A stretch of 64,000 nucleotides of DNA, from the NCBI RefSeq assembly GCF_002214505.1, contig NZ_CP015103.1, positions 930,001 to 994,000 on the forward strand. Direction: 5' to 3'. The translations under genes and the position numbers were made by a program. The stretch's first letter is position 1. Each line of letters opens with the position of its first letter. Below the pieces are notes generated by a model. It saw only the letters and a list, made by a program, of their open reading frames with translations. It made no database searches and was not told the origin of the DNA. Of the stretch, positions 1-7,356 are shown piece after piece. The stretch comes from Thermococcus siculi. GTDB lineage: Archaea > Methanobacteriota_B > Thermococci > Thermococcales > Thermococcaceae.

Positions 1-158
1 TCGGCGCTCGGAAGGACCTTCCCCCTCACGTATCTGTTGAGAACGGTTATTGGAAGGCCGGTTATCTTGGAGAGCTCCTCGTAGGTGTAGGTCTTCTTGA
101 GCAGCCTGAGCACCCTGACAAGTCTCAGCTTTTCCTGCACGGACTTCAGCTGACTCAT
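1..158 (-). CDS. HTH-containing orotate phosphoribosyltransferase-like regulator, N-terminal part
   Basis: Only the first 52 codons are inside the window; the gene runs off the left edge. The visible part begins MSQLKSVQEKLRLVRVL and continues into a helix-turn-helix (YEELSKITGLP then VLNRYVRGKVLPS). This arrangement is typical of the archaeal PyrE-like proteins in which an N-terminal HTH precedes a PRPP-binding phosphoribosyltransferase domain (GfcR/COG0856 type). The catalytic half is not visible, so the assignment rests on the HTH and its position. Start ATG at 158 has GGAGGTG at 164-170, and a TATA element lies at 196-205, so the gene has its own promoter. Inference: a purine or pyrimidine metabolism regulator. 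Confidence 0.6.
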   Translation of the reverse strand, partial: MSQLKSVQEKLRLVRVLRLLKKTYTYEELSKITGLPITVLNRYVRGKVLPSA

Positions 159-195
159 GCTCTCACCTCCGGTGCCCATTGATTAACAAGAAAAT

Positions 196-205
196 GTATA
201 AATAA
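196..205 (-). promoter_or_regulatory. TATA element of the HTH/PRT gene
   Basis: TTATTTATAC on the minus strand, about 40 bases before the ATG at 158 and 30 before the ribosome site. It fits an archaeal box A with a short leader. Confidence 0.55.
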
Positions 206-212
206 GTTTCGG

Positions 213-713
213 TCACTCGGATCTCTTTACAATCTTCCTGCGGTATTCCTCTATAACGTCGCCGTATTCACGCAGCAAAAACTCCCTTGTGACGGGTTCC
301 CCCTCGGGATGATTCAGGCCCGGGCAAAAGGAATCCATCTTGACGTATACCTCCATCTTCTTCCCGTTCTTTACAAAAACGAAGGGATAGAGCCTGCAGG
401 CGAGGGGCCTGTGGTGGTAGATTCTACACCTCTTGGTTTCGGGATCCAGGAAAACGCAGCCCCCGTCGAAGGGGCGTTTCTTGAGGGCGTAGCTGAGGAA
501 CTTATCCCCGCGGTAGAACATCTTATCGTAGTCTACGAACTCCCAGGCGTTATAGCCCAGTTCTTCGATTCTAACTATGTCCTCATCCCTTATCGGGATT
601 TCCAGCTCGTAGCAGCATCTCCCGCAGTTTTCGATGCACTTAAATTTAAAGGTGGGGTCGTGCTCCACCTCGAGGGTCTCGAGGTCGATCGTGGCGACCC
701 ACCTCTTTTCCAA
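213..713 (-). CDS. YkgJ-family cysteine cluster protein
   Basis: A 166-residue protein with the family signature near residue 27 (CIENCGRCCYELEIP), then CVFLDPETKRCRIYHHRPLACRLYPF and a late Cys (SFCPG). The Cys pattern CxxxCxxCC...C...C is that of the UPF0153/YkgJ proteins, predicted to bind zinc or an Fe-S cluster. The cellular role of the family is not established. It is the third gene of a minus-strand run behind srp54 and the RAM-domain protein, four bases after the RAM stop, so it is probably cotranscribed with them. The start ATG is at 713. Confidence 0.8.
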   Translation of the reverse strand: MEKRWVATIDLETLEVEHDPTFKFKCIENCGRCCYELEIPIRDEDIVRIEELGYNAWEFVDYDKMFYRGDKFLSYALKKRPFDGGCVFLDPETKRCRIYHHRPLACRLYPFVFVKNGKKMEVYVKMDSFCPGLNHPEGEPVTREFLLREYGDVIEEYRRKIVKRSE

Positions 714-717
714 CCGC

Positions 718-957
718 TCACCCCCTGTAGGAGCTGGCTATCAGCGTCTCCGTCATCTCGATGTGCCTGACCTTTCTCAGAACCCCGTCGTGAAAACTGT
801 CAAGCTCCTCTATGCTTCCCACTTCAACACGGAGGATGAGGTCGTACTCCCCGTACACCCGGTATATCTCCTTGATGTTCTCGTGTCCGGCCAGGGCAGT
901 GTGGACTTCATCCTCGTAGCCGGGCTTAACCACCACCAGAACGAACGCCTCTATCAT
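718..957 (-). CDS. stand-alone Lrp/AsnC ligand-binding (RAM) domain protein
   Basis: A 79-residue protein that is essentially one alpha/beta RAM (AsnC_trans_reg) domain: [37 protein letters not shown], then [15 protein letters not shown]. There is no DNA-binding HTH, so it is not an ordinary Lrp regulator. In archaea such stand-alone RAM proteins bind amino acids or pair with full-length Lrp proteins (family knowledge). The ATG overlaps the srp54 stop by four bases, so translation is coupled to SRP54. Confidence 0.82.
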   Translation of the reverse strand: MIEAFVLVVVKPGYEDEVHTALAGHENIKEIYRVYGEYDLILRVEVGSIEELDSFHDGVLRKVRHIEMTETLIASSYRG

Positions 958-2300
958 ATCCCCATCCCCCCGAAGTTGAACTTCTTGGCCATCTTGGCCA
1001 GCTTCCTCTTGTCCATGCTCTTGAACATCTTCTTCATCTGGTTGTACTGATTCAGGAGTTCCCTGACCTCTGCCGTGCTCGTTCCGGAACCCCTGGCTAT
1101 GCGCTTTATCCTGGAGTAGTTGATTATCTCCGGGTTCTCGAGTTCCTCCTCCGTCATGGAGTCCATTATTATCCTGTACCTTCTGAGCTTCTCCTCGCCG
1201 ACCTTGACCGCTTCCTCTGGGAGCGAGTAGCCGAGTCCGGGTATCATCTGGAGGACCTGCTTGAGCGGCCCCATCTTCTGCATGGCCTCCAGCTGGGCGT
1301 ACATGTCCTTGAGGTTGAACTTGCCCTTGAGGAACTTGTCCAGGTCTTCCTCCTTGAACTCCTGCTGCTTCTGAAGCTCCTCGAGCTTCTCAAGGAGGCC
1401 CTCAATGTCCCCCATTCCGAGGAGCCTGGAAACGAAGCGCTTGGGGTCGAAGGCCTCGAGGTCGTCTATCCTCTCGCCGACACCTATGAATTTTATGGGT
1501 GCACCAGTGGCGGCAACGGCGGAGAGCGCTCCACCACCCTTGGCGGAACCGTCGAGCTTGGTCACGATTATGGAACCTATCGGGGTTGCCTCCTTGAAGG
1601 CCAGAGCCTGGTTGTAGGCCTGCTGGCCGATGGTTCCGTCTATGACCAGTATGACCTCGTGGGGTTTTATGGCCTCGCTTATCTGCTTCATCTCCTCGAT
1701 GAGGCCCGACTCCTCCTTGTGCCTTCCGGCGGAGTCCACTATGATGACGTCGACCCCTTTCTCCTTGAAGTACTCCACTCCCTCTCGGGCGAGCTTCACC
1801 GCGTCCTTCTCGTTGGGATCGCCGAAGACCTCTATTCCCAGAGGCTCGACCAGCTGCTTGAGCTGGAAGTACGCTCCCGGACGCCAGGTATCGGAGCAGA
1901 CGAGGCCGACCTTGTAGCCCCTCTTCTGGAGGTGTCTCGCCAGTTTCGCCACGCTGGTGGTCTTACCGGAACCCTGAATACCAACCGTGAGCAGGATAGT
2001 GGGCTTCTCCCTGATTTCAAGGGGCTTTGCCTCCTTCCCGAGGAACTTGGTGAGTTCCTCATAGACTATCTGGATTATGTGCTCCTTCTTGGAGGCGCCA
2101 GCTGGAGGCTCCTCCTCGAGTGCCCTCTTCTCTATGGTCTTCGTCAGCTGGAGCACGAGCCTGACGTTAACGTCAGCCTGAATGAGTGCCCTCTGTATGT
2201 CTCGCACTACCTCCTTTATCGTCGCCTCGTCCACCGTCCGCGAGCGGGCGAGCTTTTTGAGGGCGCTGTTGAGTGCCTTTCCAAGCTTTTCCAGGGGCAT
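954..2300 (-). CDS. srp54: signal recognition particle GTPase SRP54
   Basis: The 448-residue protein subunit of SRP; it binds 7S RNA and nascent signal peptides and docks with FtsY. The N domain (about 1-90) is followed by a G domain with G1 [15 protein letters not shown], the DSAGRH motif, [14 protein letters not shown] and a closing [15 protein letters not shown] Met-rich M domain follows ([20 protein letters not shown], then [16 protein letters not shown] near the end). Length and domain order are normal for archaeal SRP54. The start ATG at 2300 has GGTGA at 2307-2311 and a TATA element at 2331-2340. It heads an operon with a RAM-domain and a Cys-cluster protein. Confidence 0.97.
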   Translation of the reverse strand: MPLEKLGKALNSALKKLARSRTVDEATIKEVVRDIQRALIQADVNVRLVLQLTKTIEKRALEEEPPAGASKKEHIIQIVYEELTKFLGKEAKPLEIREKPTILLTVGIQGSGKTTSVAKLARHLQKRGYKVGLVCSDTWRPGAYFQLKQLVEPLGIEVFGDPNEKDAVKLAREGVEYFKEKGVDVIIVDSAGRHKEESGLIEEMKQISEAIKPHEVILVIDGTIGQQAYNQALAFKEATPIGSIIVTKLDGSAKGGGALSAVAATGAPIKFIGVGERIDDLEAFDPKRFVSRLLGMGDIEGLLEKLEELQKQQEFKEEDLDKFLKGKFNLKDMYAQLEAMQKMGPLKQVLQMIPGLGYSLPEEAVKVGEEKLRRYRIIMDSMTEEELENPEIINYSRIKRIARGSGTSTAEVRELLNQYNQMKKMFKSMDKRKLAKMAKKFNFGGMGI

Positions 2301-2330
2301 TTTCTCTCACCGTAGTGATGAGGCCTTCAA

Positions 2331-2340
2331 AGTTTATAAA
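2331..2340 (-). promoter_or_regulatory. TATA element of srp54 operon
   Basis: TTTATAAACT on the minus strand, about 31 bases before the start codon. The expected transcription start leaves a leader of roughly ten bases containing the GGTGA site. Confidence 0.6.
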
Positions 2341-2555
2341 CGGTTGGGTCGGGGCGGTCCCATCACGTGCACTCTTCTGAAGAGGGAATAACACTCTCCG
2401 GGCTTTGGGTTGTTCCACAATGTGCATTAAGCGTCGGGAATCCCGGGAGAACTCCGGTACGTGTGGGTCCCGGGGTGGCTCGTTGGCCGATTTTTCTGTT
2501 CCTCCCCGGGTACTCCGGCACCGGGCCACAGTGCGCGCTAATGGCATTGAATCGA

Positions 2556-2590
2556 CAATAGACGATATTATCTTTGACGAATGTCTATTG
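2556..2590. repeat. inverted repeat CAATAGAC-N19-GTCTATTG
   Basis: Perfect 8-base arms at 2556-2563 and 2583-2590, ending eight bases before the TATA element at 2598-2607. An operator just upstream of the promoter of the small gene at 2628 is a reasonable reading, but no regulator is known. Confidence 0.45.
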
Positions 2591-2597
2591 GAAACCT

Positions 2598-2607
2598 TTT
2601 TATACTT
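2598..2607 (+). promoter_or_regulatory. TATA element of the small orphan gene
   Basis: TTTTATACTT lies 21-30 bases before the GTG at 2628, so the transcript would begin at or next to the start codon (leaderless). Confidence 0.5.
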
Positions 2608-2627
2608 TGAAATAGTATGTACTACTG

Positions 2628-2846
2628 GTGATACCTGTGACAACGGTAATAAGGAAAGATGCGGAAAGGTTTTTGAGGGAACTTAGGACTCATTACGGCG
2701 ATGTCTGGAAGATACCACGCAGTAACTATCTGTCCAAGCCGGATTTCGTTGTTATAGACCCTAAGAGCGGTAAAAAGACCAAGGTCAGTTTCGTCTCCCT
2801 GGACGACGGAGAGGTCGTCGGAGTGGTCTACGACGAGCTGGGTTGA
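2628..2846 (+). CDS. small hypothetical protein, 72 residues
   Basis: Not recognised. A charged 72-residue protein with an amphipathic start (VIRKDAERFLRELRTHYG) followed by a beta-rich half (DFVVIDPKSGKKTKVSFVS, then GEVVGVVYDELG). There is no Cys, no membrane segment and no signal peptide. The start is either GTG 2628, which fits leaderless transcription from the TATA at 2598-2607, or GTG 2637 with GGTGA just before it. It stands alone between the divergent srp54 operon and the helical-repeat gene. Codon use looks like its neighbours. Confidence 0.6.
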   Translation: MIPVTTVIRKDAERFLRELRTHYGDVWKIPRSNYLSKPDFVVIDPKSGKKTKVSFVSLDDGEVVGVVYDELG

Positions 2847-2936
2847 ATTTTCGTTTTTTGACTAATACCTTCTGTTCTGGTTTGGCTGTTGGAAATAATT
2901 AAATACTCTCATTTCGTAAATTTTCCGGTGGAAATC

Positions 2937-4238
2937 ATGGCCGCTGAGGTTTACCGCGAGGCCCTTCGATTGGCCGCGGATATAAGGGACAAATACCTGA
3001 GGGCTGTCACCTACGCTAAAATTGGCTACTACATGCACCGTGCCAAGCACCCTGAGTACAAAACCGCATTCAAGTACGCATTCAACGTCGTTTCTTCCAT
3101 GGAGAACCCTTTTCTCGCCGCAAAGGCCCTCATCGAGATAGGCACGTACCTGTGGAAGACAGGTTCTAAAACCTCTAGGAAGGTCTTCAGTCAGGTTCAC
3201 GAGGCTGTTATGGGCTTCCCCCAGCCGGTTCGCGATGATCTGCTCGAAGAGCTGGTTGTAAGGCTTTTGGAGCTGGGGATGACCGACGATGCCCTCTTCT
3301 ACGTTATGGACATGGAGGACACCATAAAGCGAAACGACCTCCTTCTGAAAATCCTGCGGGTGTACCTCAAGCACGGCAACATGCGTAAGGCATATCTCAT
3401 AATAAACCAGATCGAGGACGAGCCGTGGCGTTCCATAGCCGCGGTGGAGACCGTGAAGGTTCACCTCAAGAGGGAGGAGTTTGGGAGCGCGATACGCATA
3501 CTGACCGAACTCAAGAGCGAGTACTGGCTCGGGGAGGCCATGAAGGAGGTAGCGATGTACTTGAAGACCGCGGACGTTCCGAGGGCCACCTATGAGAAAT
3601 TCGTTGACATAGCCCTCTCCCTCTCGGGCGAGACAGGCTCGGACGTCCTGAACTCCCTGCTGGTTGGCCTCGGGGCACAGGGAGAGGTTGAGTTTGTCAT
3701 AGGCATCCTTGAAAGACTGCCAGAAGGACAGAGGATTCCGGTCCTGGAGGGTATCGTCAGCGCCTCCGCCGATAGAGAGGATATTCTCCGCAGGCTGTTG
3801 GAACTCCTGAAGGGGGATGAGTTTGAACACATCGCGGGTTTCACGATGGACAGGCTGCTCTCCAGAACAATGAGCGATAGGTACTCTTCGCTGGTGAAGT
3901 TCATCGGAAACAGGACCCGGGAAGACGCGGTCCTCGTCAAGGTTGCCACTTACCTGGCCAAGCTTGGCGACTTCGAGAGCGCCTGGGAGTTCGCATCGAA
4001 GGTCAGGGGGCACTACCTCCGTTCTCTTGCCTTCGGAAGCATCGCCGTGGCGAAGCTCAAGACCGGGGACATCGACGGGGCCATAGATGCCGCCCTCGAA
4101 GTAAAGGATCCGAAGTGGGGTTCCTGGCTCCTCAGTGAGATACTTACCAAGATACTGGAGCTTCAAACAGAGGGAGAGATCAACGAGGACATCGAGGCTA
4201 AGGCCGAGTCCCAGCGCGCCATCTGGGAGAAGGGCTAA
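2937..4238 (+). CDS. hypothetical all-helical (TPR/HEAT-like) repeat protein
   Basis: About 433 residues, almost wholly alpha-helical, with repeating A/L-rich helix pairs such as YREALRLAADIRDKYLRAV, ALIEIGTYLWKTGSK, LLLKILRVYLKHGNMRKAY, VLVKVATYLAKLGDFESA and FGSIAVAKLKTGDIDGAID. The spacing resembles TPR or HEAT scaffolds, suggesting a protein-protein interaction role; no catalytic motif is seen. The ATG at 2937 follows GGTGGA and is preferred; an in-frame TTG at 2889 falls within the promoter region. The stop lies 40 bases before the MTA phosphorylase start, and they may be cotranscribed, though a TATA-like GTTTTAAGG separates them. Confidence 0.7.
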   Translation: MAAEVYREALRLAADIRDKYLRAVTYAKIGYYMHRAKHPEYKTAFKYAFNVVSSMENPFLAAKALIEIGTYLWKTGSKTSRKVFSQVHEAVMGFPQPVRDDLLEELVVRLLELGMTDDALFYVMDMEDTIKRNDLLLKILRVYLKHGNMRKAYLIINQIEDEPWRSIAAVETVKVHLKREEFGSAIRILTELKSEYWLGEAMKEVAMYLKTADVPRATYEKFVDIALSLSGETGSDVLNSLLVGLGAQGEVEFVIGILERLPEGQRIPVLEGIVSASADREDILRRLLELLKGDEFEHIAGFTMDRLLSRTMSDRYSSLVKFIGNRTREDAVLVKVATYLAKLGDFESAWEFASKVRGHYLRSLAFGSIAVAKLKTGDIDGAIDAALEVKDPKWGSWLLSEILTKILELQTEGEINEDIEAKAESQRAIWEKG

Positions 4239-4278
4239 CGTTTTAAGGCCCCCGCCTTTTCTTTTCCCAGGTGATACC

Positions 4279-5082
4279 ATGCCGAGGATAGCGATTATTG
4301 GAGGTTCCGGAGTCTACGACCCCAAGCTGCTCCAGAACGTCAGGGAGGAGTTCGTGAGCACGCCCTACGGAAAGGTCAGGGTGAAGATAGGCGAATACGA
4401 GGGGGAGGAGATAGCCTTTCTGGCAAGGCACGGCGAGGGGCACAGCGTCCCGCCCCACAAGATAAACTACCGCGCCAACATCTGGGCGCTCTATGAACTC
4501 GGGGTTGAGAGGATACTCTCGACTTCGGCCGTTGGTTCCTTAAACGAGGCCATGAAGCCGGGAGACTTCGTGATACTCGACCAGCTCATGGACTTCACCA
4601 AAACCAGGCACTACACCTTCTACGACGGCGAGGAGAGCCCCCACGACAGGAAGTTCGTCGCCCACGTCGACTTCACCGACCCCTACTGTCCCGAGCTGAG
4701 GAAGGCGCTCATAACCTCCGCAAGGGAGCTGGGCTTTACATATCATCCAGCAGGAACCTACGCCTGTATGGAGGGGCCACGCTTCGAGACTAGGGCGGAG
4801 ATAAGGGCACTCAAGATACTCGGTGCCGACGTCGTTGGAATGACCCAGTGCCCGGAGGCTGCCCTTGCCAGGGAGCTTGAGATGTGCTACGCCAGCGTTG
4901 CAATCATTACGAACTTCGCCGCGGGCATAAGCACCGAAAAGCTCACCCATACCGAAGTTGTCGAACTCATGGCCCAGAAGAGCGAGGAGATAAAGTACCT
5001 CCTTATGAAATCCATCAGGTACATTCCGAAGGAGAGGCGGTGTGGTTGCAAGGACGCCCTCAAGGGTGCGACCGGTGAGTGA
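4279..5082 (+). CDS. mtnP: S-methyl-5'-thioadenosine phosphorylase
   Basis: A 267-residue enzyme that phosphorolyses methylthioadenosine to adenine and methylthioribose-1-phosphate in purine and methionine salvage. Visible family motifs: IAIIGGSGVYDP at the N terminus, ARHGEGHSVPPHKINYRANI (phosphate and sugar site), TYACMEGPRFETRAEIRALK, and GADVVGMTQCPEA. The C terminus carries a CGC (CxC) pair in ERRCGCKDALKG; such a CxC disulfide is known in Pyrococcus MTA phosphorylase and adds thermostability. The start ATG 4279 has AGGTGA just before it. An upstream in-frame extension from 4135 overlaps the previous gene and is not used. Confidence 0.95.
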   Translation: MPRIAIIGGSGVYDPKLLQNVREEFVSTPYGKVRVKIGEYEGEEIAFLARHGEGHSVPPHKINYRANIWALYELGVERILSTSAVGSLNEAMKPGDFVILDQLMDFTKTRHYTFYDGEESPHDRKFVAHVDFTDPYCPELRKALITSARELGFTYHPAGTYACMEGPRFETRAEIRALKILGADVVGMTQCPEAALARELEMCYASVAIITNFAAGISTEKLTHTEVVELMAQKSEEIKYLLMKSIRYIPKERRCGCKDALKGATGE

Positions 5083-5187
5083 TGTCCTCTTCTGTTCTTT
5101 CTTCTTCTGAAATGTGCTTACGTTTTGAACCTAGAGTTAAAGAAAGCGTTTAAAACCTCCGCGGCTTATTGCTATTAGGTGAACCGA

Positions 5188-6531
5188 ATGAAGTACGATG
5201 TCGTGATTATAGGCGCAAGTGCCGGAGGAATAACCACCGCGATAGCGGCGAAGCGCTTCTACCCGGACAGGAGCGTCCTAGTCATAAAGAAGGAAGAAGT
5301 GGGCATGATTCCATGTGGAATTCCTTATGTCTTCGGAACTCTGAGAAGCGTGGACGACGACGTCCTGCCCGTCGAGATGTTCCTTGAACCCCTGGGCGTC
5401 GAGGTTCTGACGGACGAGGTTACCGAGATTGACCCAAGGGCAAAGCTCGTCAGGACGAAGTCCGGAAGGGAGATATCCTGGGAGAAGCTCGTCATTGCGA
5501 CCGGTTCAAAGCCGGTGAAGCCGGAGTTTCCGGGGTCGGAGCTGGAGGGAGTTTACACCGTCCCTAAGGATTACCACTACCTCAAGGAGTTCCGCGAGAG
5601 GGTTGAGGACGCTGAAAAGGTCGTAATAATCGGCGGCGGCTTCATAGCTCTGGAGGTCGGCGACGAGATAAGGAAGCTCGGAAAGGACGTGACCATAGTC
5701 GTGAGGAGCAGGCTCCTGAGGAACTCCTTTGACCCGGAGTTCAGTGAAATGGCTGAGGAGAGGCTCAGGGAAGAGGGAATCCACATCGTCTATGGCCAGG
5801 TCGAGAGGCTCCTCGGGAGCGGAAGGGTCGAGAAGGTCAAGCTTGTTGATGGGACCGAGCTAGATGCCGATCTGGTTATCTTCTCCATTGGTTACCGCCC
5901 CAATGTTGATCTGGCGGTTAAGGCGGGGCTGAGGGTCACGCGTTACGGCATCTGGACTGACGAGTACATGAGAACCTCCCACCCGGATATATTCGCGGTC
6001 GGAGACTGCGTCGAACACAGGGACTTCTTCACAGGGAAGCCCTACCCGCTTATGCTCGCATCAACGGCAACCTTCGAGGCGAGAATAGCCGGGGCCAACC
6101 TCTTCAAGCTCCAGATAGTCAGGGAGAACAGGAGGACGATAGGTGTGTACTCCACTCACGTGGCGGGTTTGACCCTTGCCGCGGCGGGACTGACGGAAGA
6201 GGCCGCCAAGAAAGAGGGTTTCGAGGTAATAGTCGGGTATGGAAAAGGTCCCGACAGGCATCCGGCGAAGTTCCCGGACACCTCGATGATCACCGCGAAG
6301 CTGATCTTCTCCCGCGACAGGGGAGCCATCCTCGGCGCCCAGATAGCCGGTGGAAAGAGCGTCGGCGAGATGATAAACGTTCTCGCCCTGGCCATACAGA
6401 AGCGCCTAACCGCGAGCGAGCTTTACACCCTCCAGATAGCGACCCACCCGCTCCTCACCGCCTCACCGGTCGGTTACCAGATACTCCAGGCGGCTGAGGA
6501 CGCGCTGGCGAAGCTGAGGGCAGGAGGGTAA
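5188..6531 (+). CDS. CoA-dependent NAD(P)H sulfur oxidoreductase / CoA disulfide reductase
   Basis: A flavoprotein of about 447 residues in the pyridine nucleotide-disulfide family. Two dinucleotide folds are visible: YDVVIIGASAGGITTAIAA (FAD) near the N terminus and KVVIIGGGFIALEVGDEI (NAD(P)H) near 150. Between them lies the single active-site Cys in GMIPCGIPYVFG, the hallmark of CoA disulfide reductases and of Pyrococcus NSR, which reduces sulfur via CoA. FAVGDC near 270 closes the FAD domain and the C-terminal dimer domain follows. ATG 5188 with AGGTGA at 5177-5182 is preferred over GTG 5179. It has its own promoter (GTTTAAAAC around 5150). Probable role: cytoplasmic sulfur or disulfide reduction. 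Confidence 0.9.
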   Translation: MKYDVVIIGASAGGITTAIAAKRFYPDRSVLVIKKEEVGMIPCGIPYVFGTLRSVDDDVLPVEMFLEPLGVEVLTDEVTEIDPRAKLVRTKSGREISWEKLVIATGSKPVKPEFPGSELEGVYTVPKDYHYLKEFRERVEDAEKVVIIGGGFIALEVGDEIRKLGKDVTIVVRSRLLRNSFDPEFSEMAEERLREEGIHIVYGQVERLLGSGRVEKVKLVDGTELDADLVIFSIGYRPNVDLAVKAGLRVTRYGIWTDEYMRTSHPDIFAVGDCVEHRDFFTGKPYPLMLASTATFEARIAGANLFKLQIVRENRRTIGVYSTHVAGLTLAAAGLTEEAAKKEGFEVIVGYGKGPDRHPAKFPDTSMITAKLIFSRDRGAILGAQIAGGKSVGEMINVLALAIQKRLTASELYTLQIATHPLLTASPVGYQILQAAEDALAKLRAGG

Positions 6532-6639
6532 TCCTCCAGTTTTTGCTCTTCTTTTAATGCTCACTAGGCGTTGATTTTTAGATTTAAACACTTAAGATGC
6601 ACTTCAAGAGTTTTAGCGTCCCGCAGCCCCAAAGAGAAA

Positions 6640-6718
6640 ACACCCAGAACAACTTTAGAAGGAGCTGCAAACTCTATCAAACTTTTGCTTGACTCTCAAG
6701 GCTTTGCTCAGAAAATTG
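6640..6718 (-). repeat. degenerate copy of the tRNA-downstream element
   Basis: Read on the minus strand downstream of tRNA-Gly, the sequence AGCAAAAGTTTGAT followed by AGTTTGCAGCTCCTTCT aligns with the segment behind tRNA-Leu (AGCAAAAGTTTGATC, AAAGTTCGTAGCTCTTTCT). A partner arm GGGGCTGCGGG may pair with GCAGCTCC. It is much shorter and less regular than the two full elements at 7059-7297 and 53669-53910. Confidence 0.4.
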
Positions 6719-6796
6719 TGGTGCGGTGGCCGGGATTTGAACCCGGGCCAGCGGCGTGGCAGGCCGCTGTCCTAGACCAGGCTAGACTACCACCGC
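6719..6796 (-). tRNA. tRNA-Gly (anticodon GCC)
   Basis: Minus-strand cloverleaf: acceptor GCGGTGG pairs with CCACCGC, discriminator A, and CCA is encoded (6719-6721). The anticodon stem GCGGC/GCCGC holds the loop CTGCCAC with anticodon GCC. The T arm contains GGTTCAAATCC. No intron. The TATA element is at 6831-6840. Confidence 0.95.
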
Positions 6797-6830
6797 ATTC
6801 CGCGACTCGTTACATACTCACCTCCGGTCG

Positions 6831-6840
6831 CTTTATAAAT
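6831..6840 (-). promoter_or_regulatory. TATA element of tRNA-Gly
   Basis: ATTTATAAAG on the minus strand, 35 bases before the mature 5' end. The same 12-base string ATTTATAAAGCG recurs on the plus strand at 6865 for the divergent tRNA-Arg. Confidence 0.65.
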
Positions 6841-6864
6841 CTTTCGGTGAGCTGAGACGGTTAA

Positions 6865-6874
6865 ATTTATAAAG
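6865..6874 (+). promoter_or_regulatory. TATA element of tRNA-Arg
   Basis: ATTTATAAAG on the plus strand, 29-38 bases before the mature tRNA. It forms a divergent, near-identical promoter pair with the tRNA-Gly gene. Confidence 0.65.
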
Positions 6875-6902
6875 CGTCCCCGAGAATGGTTAGCTGGCAG
6901 AT

Positions 6903-6980
6903 GCCCCGGTGGCCTAGTCTGGATAGGGCGCAAGGCTGCGGACCTTGAGGTCCGGGGTTCAAATCCCCGCCGGGGCGCCA
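6903..6980 (+). tRNA. tRNA-Arg (anticodon GCG)
   Basis: Acceptor GCCCCGG pairs with CCGGGGC, followed by discriminator G and an encoded CCA. The anticodon stem CAAGG/CCTTG encloses CTGCGGA with anticodon GCG. The T arm has GGTTCAAATCC. No intron. Confidence 0.95.
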
Positions 6981-7058
6981 TTCTAACAAACTTCGCCTGC
7001 GCGACGTTGAAGCTCTGCTTCAACGCACGGGACGATAGTCCCGTTGAGTTTGATCAAG

Positions 7059-7297
7059 GTTCGTGGTTCTTTTTTGGGATGCCAAAATGCAGGAGGATTC
7101 CTTTTATAGGCTGTTTTTAGTTTGAATTCTCCCGTTAATGTCTTTTCCAGGGAGTTCCTCCCTTTTTGACGCTCTTCAAGCGTCGGTTAAAATTTGAACT
7201 CTTTCCAAAATGCCTTAGTGAATTGAACTCAAAGCTTAATCTGGAGTTCCTTAGCTCTGAATCCCATTAAAGACCAAACCTCGCAAGAACCACGAAC
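7059..7297 (+). repeat. tRNA-downstream structured element, copy 1 (239 bp)
   Basis: Bounded by a perfect 13-base inverted repeat, GTTCGTGGTTCTT at 7059-7071 and AAGAACCACGAAC at 7285-7297. It contains a central hairpin GACGCT-CTTCA-AGCGTC at 7168-7184. The flanks TTTGATCAAG (left) and TTTCGGTGAAGCTTTTTC (right) also match the copy at 53669-53910. The stretch between tRNA-Arg and udp (6981-7356) holds this element, preceded by two small hairpins (ACGTTGAAG...CTTCAACG and ACGGGAC...GTCCCGT), and no gene. Confidence 0.7.
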
Positions 7298-7356
7298 TTT
7301 CGGTGAAGCTTTTTCAGACGTTTCCTTAGCAGGACGTTGAAAATAAAAATAAAACA

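Larger units (their letters stand above)
2341..2627. other. GC-rich intergenic region with potential long stem; no gene seen
   Basis: No credible coding frame. An imperfect inverted repeat joins CAATGTGCATTAAGCG (2418-2433) to CGCTAATGGCATTG (2536-2549), enclosing a G+C-rich core containing CCCGGG blocks that can pair with each other. This could be an uncharacterised structured RNA, but no clear promoter for one is visible. A second palindrome at 2556-2590 belongs to the promoter of the next gene. Confidence 0.3.

Noticed and set aside
2341-2560. 7S (SRP) RNA or RNase P RNA next to srp54
   Set aside because: Too short, and none of the conserved 7S or RNase P core sequences is present.
2173-2643. 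Minus-strand frame spanning the srp54 promoter
   Set aside because: Crosses the promoter and the predicted structured region; no codon bias or motif.
4135-4278. N-terminal extension of MTA phosphorylase
   Set aside because: Would overlap the preceding gene by 100 bases; MPRIAIIGGSGVYD is the normal family start with a good ribosome site.
5083-5140. Second C/D box sRNA behind mtnP
   Set aside because: Only an imperfect C box (TGATGT) and one CTGA; no D'/C' pair or terminal stem.
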